Program-made: the position numbers and the translations under genes
Shown: piece after piece, positions 39,201-52,500 of the stretch
Position numbering within the stretch: the stretch's first letter is position 1
How the letters are laid out: each line of letters opens with the position of its first letter
Source of the DNA: Sepioteuthis lessoniana
Taxonomy: Eukaryota; Mollusca; Cephalopoda; Myopsida; Loliginidae
Reading direction: 5' to 3'
DNA length: 64,000 nucleotides
Assembly: GCA_963585895.1 (NCBI GenBank)
Contig: OY757921.1
Location: forward strand, 79,556,316-79,620,315
The notes under the pieces: generated by a model
Database searches by the model: none
Told to the model about the DNA's origin: nothing
The model's input: the letters and a program-made list of their open reading frames with translations, nothing else

Positions 39201-41612
39201 CTAATCATATATATTTAATATGTATGTATAAACAGTATTTGGCATTAGATAACCTATAATGTTTGATATGCCATAAAAACCAAAACCAAACTCTGTTCCG
39301 GTATCTATCAAGATTGGTTTAGTTTTTAACACCTTGGAGAAATAAAATGATGAAATATTTTATCTGCAATATTCTGAACCCTATGAATAAAGATGTGTAT
39401 TGTAATGAAAAAAGGGATCGGAACTCCTTCACACCAACTATGCTGCTTGTACCAACTTTCAGAGTAACACGACTCTGCAACTCACACCAACTCCTCTTAA
39501 CTCGATGTCTGCTCTCCGCTCTCAGAATAACACCCCCTGCCTCGCCAATTTGGTCTTTTTATAGCCTCTTCTCCTCATATGTAAATTACCGCTACTCGCA
39601 TATAAGGAGTCCACAAACTCACATTCCTCTTTTTTTCTTTTCCCGACGGTCAAACGCAGATGCGATGTGAGTAATCTATGCCATTACTTTTTAGACCACA
39701 TCATCAGTCATTTTGAATCCACTGCTGGACGAAGGCATGACCTGGGTATGACATTAAACTGTATCTGGTAGTGAGGCTTCGTTTCTGGAGCTCTGGAGAG
39801 TGTAGAATACCTCTTAATTGTCATTACTCTCAGCTTCACTCTGACCAGAAATGGAAGTATATATTCAAGCCCAATTTATAGGTCAAATAGATCTGTTTGA
39901 AAATTATTGATATGAGATAGGAATACTTGAAACCATATAATTGGGTGCAAATTATTTGAATTAAGAAAATTAGAGCAGTAATAGTTGAAAAATGATTATT
40001 ATTATTAGTTGTAGTAGTAGAAACGATTCAATCTCTTAAAGGACTTGCAACCATATAAAAAAGTAAAGTTGACGACCTTAGTCAAGGGTGACCTGAAGGC
40101 TCCCTTTTCAATAGCTACTACACTGAGGTGTAGGGGAGGGTGCTACTCCTTTCCCTGGATTGCTCCACTTTACCCTTGATCCTTGCCTTATAATGCTGAG
40201 TGTTAAGCAAGGTGATATCAAGTACCATTTTTTGATTCTTTGGTATGACTCAACCTGGGATTGAACCCTAGTCTCCCAGACCATTGGCGAACACTGTACT
40301 CATTAGGCCAATGACCTAATGAGTAGAGGATATTGAATATATGAGTAGAGTACTTTTGCAATCATGTAACTGTGTACAAATTATTAGTGTTAAATAGGAA
40401 TGCTTAAAACCCCATAATTATGTGCAAAATATTTGAATTAAGTATATATAGATAATAGATAATGATTTTTCTTAGTTGAAACTATATAATTGTTTGAAAT
40501 ACTTGTAACCATGTAACTTTGTACAAGTAATTAGTATTAAATAGGAACACTTGCAACTATATAACTGTGCAAATTATTTGTATGAAGGATAGTTGTAGAT
40601 ATAAATTGTTTATAAATGACTATCATTATTTACTTGAAACTATACACTTGCTTGCAAAAAAAAAAAAAGAATGATTTCAGTATTAAATATCCCAACAAGG
40701 GTTGACTTGTCATAAAATCAACCAACCAACCGAATGATGGACAAAGGGTTTTCCCAAATTTTTTCATGATGACCTTGATTGTGCTAGTCTCTGCTATATC
40801 TTGCTACTGTCTCATCTCTCCATTTTCTGTCAGGTATTTTCCTACTCTGTTAGTTATTTTTTCGGCATCACTCAACTAATCTTTTGGATCATTTCCTTTT
40901 CTCTCTTCTAGCTATGTGTCCTACCTATTACTATTTTTGTTGTTTAGTAACTTCTATGACATTTCTAACCTTGGTCTATTCTCTGATCCATGTTGATCTC
41001 TTTATATCCTACAATTGTCCTTTCCATTCATCCCTATGTGACTATATCAGTTTGTTCTCTAGTGATTTCCTTAATTTTCATATTTGATATTCATGTGTCT
41101 AACTTGGTATTATAGAGTGATTGCAAACTGTAAACAAATTAATATTAATACATATGCGATAGTTCCTGAGCTGACATTGAGTCGCAGGTTTGGTTTAGGG
41201 GTATGTCATCAGCCTAATATAAAGTTAGGTGGGTTTCAATCCTGGCTTGGAGTGTCTTGCATGTCTAGCCACACTGAAGAGTTATGATACAACGAAACAG
41301 TCTGTCTGTGGATGACAATATATATATGCTCCCCCCATGGGGGGGTACTTTGGCGAAGAATTAACTTGCGAAGTTCTTGTAACAAATTGAACACTTTAGT
41401 ATTCGATCGCAAAATGTAAACAAACAAAAGTTAACACATATGTGTTAATTCCCAAGCTGACATTAAGTCGTAGCCTTGGCTTAAGGGTATGTCATCAGCC
41501 TGATGTAAAGTTAAGTGGATTTTGATCCCAGCTTGGATCATCTCCCATGTCTAGCCACACTGCAGAGTTGTGATACGGTGAAACAGTCTGTCTGTGGATG
41601 TCATATATGTAA

Positions 41613-41648
<36 letters not shown>

Positions 41649-43392
41649 AGGAGGTATGTGTGTGTATATATATATGTATATATATATATATAGTTTGGTT
41701 TGGATGAGTTTCATGGTATATCAACTATTGTTGATTGTTTAATGCCAAATCCTGTTTTCCATATGTATTGAACATAAATGATTTGTAAACACATTATGTA
41801 GATAAAATTTTTAAATGAGCCTGACCTCATTTTTTTTTTTGCACACAATTGAATTGTTTCAACTATTGCTATATAACAGTCATAATTTAGTATCAGTCAT
41901 TTGTTTGCACACAGTTTGTCGGTAATTTTATTTTTAAATGAGTTAGAACTAGTTTGTTTTCACACTAGTATTGCTATGGTTTCTATACAGTTAAATGGTT
42001 TCAATTATTGCTACTTAACACTAATAATTCTATTCAATATTAATCATTGGTTTGCACATAGTAAAATTGTTACTAGTATTGTTATTTAGCACTAATAATT
42101 CTATTCAAAACTATTCATTTATTTGCACGCAGTCAAATAGTTCCAAGTATTGTTATGTACATTGTTATGTCAATTAAACATATCATTTGTTTTCTCTATT
42201 TCTTACAATCTTATTTGACATAAGTCAATTGTTTGCACAGTTTAAATGTCAAACACTTCTATTTGATTCATAGATAAAACCCTATCAGGTACTACAACTC
42301 CTGATCTGGGCAGACCTAGGATCAATGCCAATGATGAGGTACTGCACGATCCCCAAAGCTCCAGGACTGGAACCTCACCATTTGATGGTTTAATGTCATA
42401 TCTAGGACACTCGTTAAAGGAGTCTTACCTCTCTGCTGAGATGCAGTCAGTGTATTCTGCAGCCCCAGCTGACTAGGCTTGTTAAATATATATATACGAG
42501 GATCATTAAATAAGTTTTCAGACTTTTTTTGTATGGGCACTTTTATTGATAGTACACCCATGAAACTCTAGTCCCCTTCGAAGTAATCTCCTCTGGCTGC
42601 AATGTACTTGTTGTATTGTTCCAACAACTTCTGAAAGGCCCCATAGAAGTCCTCTTGTGTGAGCGTGTCAATGACCTTCATCACAGACTCTTTCATCTCC
42701 TCAATTGTTTCATAACCACAGCCTCTGAGCTTAGGGAATAAGCAAAAGTCAAAGGGAGCAAGATCTGGACTATAGGGAGGCTGAGGAACTGTGTTGATGC
42801 CCATCTTGGTCAAATAGCCTGTGACAAGGATGGAGTTGTGAACTGGTGCATTGTCCTGGTGGAAATGCCACTGACCCGATTTGAAGAGTGCTGATCTCTT
42901 CCTTAGGAATCTCTTCCTGAACTCCCTTAAAACGTCAACATAGTAACCCTAACCCTAACCCTTTGGCCAATCAACTCTGGTGTATTGACTTCCTTACTCC
43001 TCCCACACCTCTCATCATCCCTCACAGACTCCCTGCCTTCCTTGAATCTCTTATGCCACTCAAAAACTGATGCTCGATTCATGCAAGATGGTCGAAAAGT
43101 AGTCTGAAGCATTCCATACGTTTCTGTGGCATTTTTTCCAAGTTTAAAACAGAATTTTATTGCATATCGTTCTTCTAAAGTGTCAGATTGCATTTTTGAA
43201 ATTCACTAGCTGTGACAGTCAGGCTTTTGTAGGATGTATTCCAATTGCTGCTGTAGCTGTTCATTTGAAGCTGAAATTATAAAAATTGGTTGGTCATCTC
43301 ATAAGATATGTAGCAATAACATACTGAATTTTCAAGAGTCTATGACAATTTTATGTGCCTGTACAAAAAAATCTGGAAACTTATTGAATGCA

Positions 43393-43447
<55 letters not shown>

Positions 43448-43527
43448 TATATTGTTTCATTGAAAATAATACTTTTGGGATGAGAAATAAAAATTGGGGG
43501 AGGGGGGCAGATACTTTAGACTGGTAG

Positions 43528-43578
<51 letters not shown>

Positions 43579-46500
43579 TTGATTTGCCATAAAGCATAAC
43601 CAACCAAGCTTGATTTTTTCTTGGTTCAATTTCAAACTTGTTACTTTTAATTTTTTTAGTTTCTTTCTATATGGAAGAGCGAAGTGCTGAGTCTTGTCAT
43701 AAACGATGGTCTACTTTGAACCCCTCTAGGAAACATGGGCGGTGGACATCTGAAGAAGATTCAGTGAGTATCTATTTGTTATTCTTCACTTTTTTCCTAC
43801 TGGGACCTTCATTATTTTTTCATTGTAATTTGTCTATTTTGTTGTGTTGTAAAAATCAAAAAAGGAGTTTTACAGTAGACATAAGCATCATCTACCATTT
43901 TATCCAGTAGCAATGCCTATGTCATATTGGTCTTAAAAGCCCCTGATAGATTTAATTCATATCCTTAATTCTAAAAAAATAATAAGTAATATAAGAACAA
44001 TTAAAATAGGCAACATAAGAACAATAAGAAAAAAAGTAATATAAGGCAACAAAAATAGGCAATATAATAACAATAAGAAAAAAGTAATATAAGAACAATA
44101 AAAATAGGCACTATAATAACAATAAGAAAAAAGTAATATAAGAACAATAAAAATATGCAATATAATAACAATAAGAAAAAAGTAATATAAGGCAACAAAA
44201 ATAGGCAATATAATAACAATAAGAAAAAAGTAATATAAGAACAATAAAAATATGCAATATAAGAACAATAAGAAAAAAGTAATATAAGAACAATAGAAAT
44301 ATGCAATATAATAACAATAAGAAAAAAGTAATATAAGAACAATAAGAAAAAGTAATATAAGAACAATAAATATGGGCAATATAAGAATAATTAGAAAAAA
44401 GCAACATAATAATTATCTCAAAAAAGTAATTAATTTCAGCGTTAACTTTTTTATCACAGTAACTGGAAAACTCTCCTACTACAATGTGGCCCAGTTAGCT
44501 GGGGCTGCAGAATACACCAACTACATCTCTGCAGTCGGGTAGGACTCCCCACCCAAGGAGTGTTCTGGATATGACACTTAACAATCTGATCGTGAGGCTT
44601 CAGTAATAATGGAGCTTTGGGGAAGACAGAGTACCCCTTTATTGCCATTGTTCCCAGGTTCATTCTGGCCCGTAGTGGTAGCACCTGATAGGGTCCTATC
44701 GATGAGTCAAATAGAAATAAACTGTGTACTTATGCTAAACTGAATTGCTTGAAATAGGACTGTTTTGACATTTAAACTACGTACTTATGCTAAACTGAAT
44801 TGTTTGAAATGGAACTGTTTTTGTATGCTAAACTGAATTGTTTGAAATAAAACTGTTTTGACATTTAACAGAGTTTAAACAAAAAAACTATATTTATACT
44901 AAACTGAATTGTTTGAAAAATAATTATTTATATGTGTAAAAATGGATTTGGCATTAAATAACTTACAATGGTTGATATGCCATAAAACCAAACCAAATCA
45001 AACCCAGTCAGCTGGAGTATGTAGAATACGCCGACTCTCCCCCTCCCAACAAGTGTCCTGGATATGACACTAAACCATCTAATATTGAGGCTCCAATCCT
45101 GGAACTTTGGAGATTGTGGAGTACCCCTTCATTGCCATTACTTCCAGGTCCACTCTGATCTGTTAGGGTCCCATTAACCATTTACAATCCTTGAAATGAT
45201 TTAACTGTGTCAAAATAGAATTATTACCATTAGATAGCAATACTTGAAATCATTTAACGAACAGGATTTGGCATTGAATAACCCACAAGGGTTGATATGC
45301 TATAAAACACAAATTAAAACTATACAACTGTGTACAAATTATTGCACTTCATATAGCACTAATACCCTTGGGAAAGGTATGAATCCAATTATTCTCCCTC
45401 CAGCTATGGGTAAATAGTAGGACAGACTAGGTTCTTCAGCCTTGGTGAGGCAACTAGTCTAGGAGAAGGAAAACTCTGAATTCAAACCTGTCAAACTCCG
45501 CTTAAAAATTGACCTTGTGTCATATCTTGCCCGAGCGGAGGGGTTGGTAAATAGGATTAGTATTAGATAGGAATACTTGAAACTATTTAACTATGTGCAA
45601 AGTGTATTAAGAATTGTTACTTGAAGCTATAATTGTTTACACATGATTATTATATAATTACTTGCTAAAATAAATTGACTACGGCATTAAATAACCCAAC
45701 AAGGGTTGATTTGCTGTAGAACTAACCAACTAACTGTTGTGTTCTGGTTAGTGAATGCTTGTAATATTAAATAATGGACAAACCACGATATGAGAGGAAA
45801 TAGAGATATATTCTCAGGAAAAAGTATATACAATAGAGAGACTATTAGTAGACAAGAACATAGGATTAGTGAATACAGAATAAAGATATAGTCCGACGAT
45901 AGTATTGGCTTTCGTTATTACAGTAGCAAGTAAGGTGATCTAGTGCAATCTCCAGTCTCCAACGCTATAATACTATTCCTATAAGAAGCTGCCCTGATAT
46001 TAGTAGCTACTGCTATATATGGCAGATGGACTAGTTCATTGTGTGGAAAAAGGTGGGTGATACCCAACACTAACTGAACAATCCAAGTATTAAAGCAGAA
46101 TCAGAATTGAAATAAAACTATATATTACACATATAAATGAATTTATCATAACTTTTTTTACAGATAAGTATATATTTGTATTTTTACTTATTAAAACCTG
46201 GCTCATTGGCCTAATGAGTAGACTGTTCGACAATGGTCTGGGAGACCAGGGTTCAATCCCAGGTCGAGTCATACCAAAGACTTTAAAAATGTTACTTGAT
46301 ACCTCCTTGCTTAACACTCAGCAATATTAGGTACGTATCAAGAGTAAAGTGGAACAATCTAGGGAAAGGAGTAGCGCCCTCCCCTACACTTCGGTGTAGT
46401 AGCTATTGAAAAGGGAGCCTTCTGGTCACCCTCGAGTACGGTCGCCAACTTTACTTTTTTACTTATTAAAATGTGTTGATTATATTTCAGCTGCTTTTAA

Positions 46501-49500
46501 CAGGAGTGAATCTGATTGGAACTGCCAACTGGAATGGTGTCCAACAGCTAGTGCCAGGACGTACTGCAATACAGTGCCGTGAAAGGTAAGCACGAAGTAA
46601 ACACTGGATGTTTCAGAAAAATTGATATCATTTGAGATGTAACAGCATGTGTAGAAACAACTCAAAATTGTATGTTTTATATTTCACATTTTTTCTTTTT
46701 AGCCATAGAAAAAAGACGTTTAAACACTGAATGAGAATTGGTCAAATTATGAAATATCAATTTTTCTGAAACTACCTGTATAAAGGAGTAGCTAAGTCGT
46801 TTGTTTTATCTTTTTAGCCATAGAAATTTCATTGATTGGAAAAGAAAAGACATCAAACATTCAACATAGAATTTGGAGTTGTTCCTACAAATGATTTTAA
46901 AATTTTAGATCATTTGAACGAGAATTGATCAAGTTATTAAATTACAAAATGGGTCAAATAAATCTGTTTGAAAATTATATGTGTTATTGTATTTTTCTAT
47001 AGCAAGTAGGTTTTTTATGGGTGGAGTTGACAAGCCCCCTCCTCTTTGTTTTAAATTCATAGTTTTCCTTTAACTAGTTTGCCTTCCTAAATGGTTAAAT
47101 AGTCTGTCCTACTAATTACCCATATTGAAGAGGGGGAGATTCATGCAAACAGACTTGTTCAGGGTTTAAAATTGGTTTGCCTCGTCCATTGCCTATGATA
47201 CCTGTAATGTCATTGACACCTTCTGAAACAGCTTGGGTCGTATGTTGTTTTTGAAGTCTGCTGAATCTTGTGTAAATCTTATTGTACTGAAGATTGTGTC
47301 TGTCTATAACTGAAACTACATTACCACTGATGCCATGATTACCTTAATTATTTACTTTATATTCTCAATGATTATTAAATTAACATTATTTAATCTTAAT
47401 TAGCATCTTATTTATTAATGATGCCTTGATTAAAGTCTAGCTGAATTAGATTTGCCTCAAAACCACCTCTGTTATTAATGCATTCAAAATCCTGCAATAT
47501 GTGTTATATATATCACTTAGAAATAAAGGTTTAGATACTATATGGTGTGGATAATTTGCATACTGGTTTCATCAAATAATTACTTGATGTTATTAATTTC
47601 TAATATTGTTATATTCTCAAACATATTAAAAGTAATCCTATGTATATTTTTATATAGAAATCAATTAAAATCCAAATAAGTGCAATCTTTTCATTTTTAT
47701 TTAGTCTAGTTAGTCTTTCTAATTTGATATAATATTTTATCATATTTTTGCTAGTACAACTAAAGATTTAATTCTATATGAATATCTAAATTTCTTTTCC
47801 TTTTTTCAAAAACACTTACCACTTATGTTATAATTGGTTAAAAGAAGTTTTGTTTTGTGTACAAAATATTGTCTCTTTGGCTGTGTTGCCTTCATCCAGC
47901 ATTGGACTTTTTTAATTTCTTTTTCAGATGGATAAACTGTTTGGATCCTTGTATCAATTCTAAGGCTTTTACATATGAAGAAGATAAATTACTTCTAAAA
48001 TTGATAAAGAAATTTGGTGAGCATTTTTATGCTGTTATTTGAAAACTTTGAATTATACTTCTTGTATGTCATTTACTTAAACTAAAAACACTTTCAAACT
48101 CTCACCCTTTCAACGTCGCCCTGTTGGCTGGGGCTGTAGAATATGCTGACTGCACCTCTACTGAGGGGTAATCCCCACATACACACATCAGACTACCTGT
48201 TGGTTGTGGGTGGTGACCCGTAATGCTTAAGGAGAGGATCCTGGTGGCTGAGCAGTCCTTGACCTGGTAACCAAAGAGGTCACGTGACTTGCAACACTCC
48301 ACTTTGACCCTTACTGGGCTAGACTGGCGGTTATAAAGGCCCAATCCGATCAATCAGCTGGTCATGTCAGCCCACTTTCAGATTTTTGCAAAAATCTGAA
48401 TTAGAGGCTGTAGGGTCAATCATACTGAGGAAAGACCTATACTCCTTTCTGTCTCTGGGTGAGTAATTATCTTGGGAATAAAAACCCAGGGACAAAATTA
48501 AATTGTCTACCACCAGCATGAGTCTATTAACTATGTAGCCCCGATGTTACTAGGTGAATGGGTTTCCCCCTAGGGACATCCCTATGTGGGACTCTATGGT
48601 GGGTGGGGAGCATAGTCAATGAAACTCAGACTTTCTTTATGGCTTATGAAAATATAACCCAAGCAAAAACCAAAAAAATAAAAAGACCTCTCTTAGAATC
48701 CTCTTCAGAAAGTGAACATGAAACTAATGAAAACTTCTATCAATTCATTGTACTTGAATCAATAGAAGAAACCCCAATCACCAAACTATCTCCATTCCTG
48801 ATTCAAAAAACAATAGAAACACACTGTAAACCAATCAATATCAAAAAAGCTATGAACAGCACCATTATTATACAAACAACAAATCAAAAACAATCAAAAA
48901 AGATACTAAAATGGAAACAATTTGGAAAACTAAACATAAAAACATACCCTCACACAACCCTAAACTTCTCAAAAGGAGTTATAAAATCCCCAGACCTCAT
49001 ATAGCATTCCCTTGAAGAAATAAGACTACATCTTAAACCACAAGGTGTAGCAGACATAAGGAAAGTCTCCATACTCAAAGAAACAAGAATCATAGACACA
49101 AACACATACATACTAACATTTATTAAACCCACAACTCCAACCAGAATTAGAATAGGTTACATAAATACAAAAATAGAAACTTACATACCAAACTCTCTAA
49201 GATGCCAAAAATGCCAAAAATATGGACATCCTAAAGATAAATGTGCACCAATATGTGCAAAATGGGGAAGATCAAATCACACAGAATTAGGACGTGAAAA
49301 TCCCTTTAACTGCATCAATTGCACAGGAGAACACCCAGCATATTCACAGGAATGTGAAATGTGGAAAAAAGAAAAAAAGACTTACAGAAATAAAATACAC
49401 AAGAAACATCTCCTACCCTGAGGCCAGAAAAATAGTAGAACAAACACAAGAACAACCTGGTTATGCATATGTAACTAAAAAAGGAAACAAGGAAAAGGAA

Positions 49501-52500
49501 GATACAAAACAAAAACAAGAAGAACTGAACAAACTGATTAAGGAATTAAAAAATCTAATAGAAATACTAAAAAACAAAAGAGATTATCAAGGAACACATT
49601 TCAACAGTTCCAGACGAATATGTGACACACAACCAAAATCAGGAAAAATCCCCTCAGCAAAGAAAAGAAAAAATCCAAACTAAATAAAAAATACTTATAA
49701 ATGAAGATTAATTTTTATTTATTGCGGACTTTTTGTCCTCATCTTGGTAGTTTTTTTGTGTTGTTTCTTCTTTTACTACGTTTTGGCCAAATTTCACCTC
49801 TGGCCTTCTTCAGGGGATTTACCGTGACCTTGGATAGGAATGCTGAGTTTTGTAACCATATCCCCAGTAAATACTGCCTTCCATAGTTGTTGTCTATTGC
49901 ACCACGTTTTTGACCAAGTAAACCTCTGGCCGGCTTGGGTAGGATTTTAAACCACTATCTTCTGACAATGCTCACCTGGAATCGTAGAGACTCAACGCCT
50001 CTATCTGTTGCGCCACGGGCCCCGAAGGGCGATCAGGGATGGATTTTTTGGTCTTATAAATCCTTATCTGGTCTTCCAGAGTTGGGTCCGTACCAAATTA
50101 CCTGAAGAAGGCCAGAGGTGAAATTTGGCCGAAACGTAGTGAAAGAAGAAACAACACAAAAAAAACTACCAAGATGAGGACAAAAAGTCCACAATAAATA
50201 AAAATTAATTCTCAGATTAAGAAGCCTCATCTCAAAATGATTCCAATTAAAAGACAAGTACTTATAAATGAACTAATCTGATTATCCAACAGATTAAGCG
50301 CAATGGACATAGAAGGTCCTGTTGAAACAACCATAGAAGATTCTGATGAAACAACCACCCACATCAAAACAGAGACCATAAAACTCAGAAAGAGACTAAA
50401 TAAACAAAATTAATACCAAAGACAACCCAACAGAAAATGAAACAACAAACCCTACCAAAAATAATGAAACACAAGTTACAAAAAGTAGACAGATCAACTT
50501 CAAGATCAAAGGACAAAGAAAAAAATCAAAAACCAACTCCAAACCCCCTCTATAGAAACTAAAAACAAATTTAAAATGAAAATTGAAATGGACTTAACAC
50601 CCACAATCAAAAAATCGGGGCAACTTAAACAGAAAGTACAGGCCCCCATTGGCCAGGCTGGAAGAGTACATATGAACACCAAAGTGATCAGTGAAAGACC
50701 AGGAGGTACATTTAAACTGTCCCAGCCAAATTCCATACAGTCCCTTCTCTATCAAGAATCAAGTCATCTATGCTCAGGGATCAACAAAGATCATATAGTA
50801 TAGAAAGCATGGACAGCGACACAGGCTGCATAGTTGCCAGCCTCGATCTGGAAGGTATAACAAATAACTACAAGACTTGAAACTATTTAACTGTGTGCAA
50901 ACAAATGAGCTCAATCCCTTTTATAAATGTTACTTACAAACCATCCACTTAAAAAGTAAAAACGAAATTACTGACAAACTAATCCCTCACATATCCTGTA
51001 TATTCATTCAAATGTGTGCAAACAAATGACTGATGTTGAATTATTGCTGGTACATAGTAGTGTTCAATAGTGTTTGACTATGTGCAAATAGATGATTAAA
51101 AGTGAATAAAAAAAGTTATATTGGATGGAGATACTTGAAATCATTTGGCTGTGAAGAAAAATAAGCTTGAGCTTGTTGAAAAATATTATTAGCAAAATGT
51201 TTACAAACCATATGTATAACTATTTAACTATGTGCAAACAAATTGCTGATGTTGGGTTGAATTATCGATGTTGATTATTGTTGTGTAGCAGTGGTACTTG
51301 GAGCCATTTGTTTGTGTGTAGGCAAGTGGGCTCTGGCTTGTTTGGAATATTATCTATTAAGTATTCATTTGTAAATCTTAGGTTTAATATGTGTATAAAT
51401 GAAGTTTCACATTAAGTGGCCCACAGGGGTTCTTGTGCCATAAAACTGACCAACCAAACCAAACCAAAATAAACTAGAGAACATCTTGAGGTTTCCAAAA
51501 AACCTCACCTTTTCACTGAAATCAACCTTTTCACCAATATCTGGCCAAATAGAATCAAAAACTATCAAAAAACACATGCCCTAAAACCCACATAGAAGAC
51601 AAAACCAACTTAACCTTTCTTGGCATTAAATGACCCACAGAGGTTGATCTGCTATTAAACAAAACTCAAACTCTCCCTACAGGAACTTGAATATGCTGAC
51701 TGTATCTCCTGAAGAGGAATAAGACCAAAAGAGTGTCCTGTGTTGGACACTAAACTATATCTGATGGTGAGGCTCAAATGTAGTGTACTCCTTCATTTCC
51801 ATTACTTCCAGGTCGACTCTGACCTGGAGTAGTAGTACCTGTTAGGGTCCTATGTATAGGTCAAATAGATCTGTTTGAAAATTATTAGTACTAAATAGGA
51901 ATACTTGAAATCATATGATTATGTTCAAATTATTTTTATTAGATTGGAATACTTGAAACTATATAACTGTGCAAGTTATTATCAAATAAGATGCAAAATG
52001 GTTTCTCTTAAGTCAATGGAAGAAGACCCAAAATATACATCTGTTTCCTTTGGCATTTAAATCTCAATTCTCAACTGTTTTTATTCTCTCTTTTTATTCC
52101 CATGTGACTGCTCACAACCAACCTCAAGAACTCATTTGACTCCCACATTGTTGTTTTTCATAGATTCTCATAACTGGGAATTGAATGTTGACCCACCATC
52201 TGTCAATCACACTTATGCAAATGTTTACCACATCTGATATAAGTATTAGTGAGGAGGCTATTACATAACAAGGACATCATTTTTACCTATGTTTTATGAG
52301 CCCTTAAATACATTCATATTTAATCAACAAATGTGGTTGAGTTTTATACTTATAATAATCCTATTCAATCAGTAACACTTTTTTTTATAGGAAAAATTTT
52401 GGTGAAGGAAAAAAAAAGGTGGCTAATATGAATTGAACTAATTGGCATGTGGGCCACCATTTCATTTCCATTTATCAACTTTGTTTGAAAAAGAAATGAA

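Noticed and set aside
43957-44407. Three long minus-strand frames of Tyr/Ile/Leu/Phe
   Set aside because: Direct products of the 49-bp minisatellite; no composition typical of real membrane proteins.
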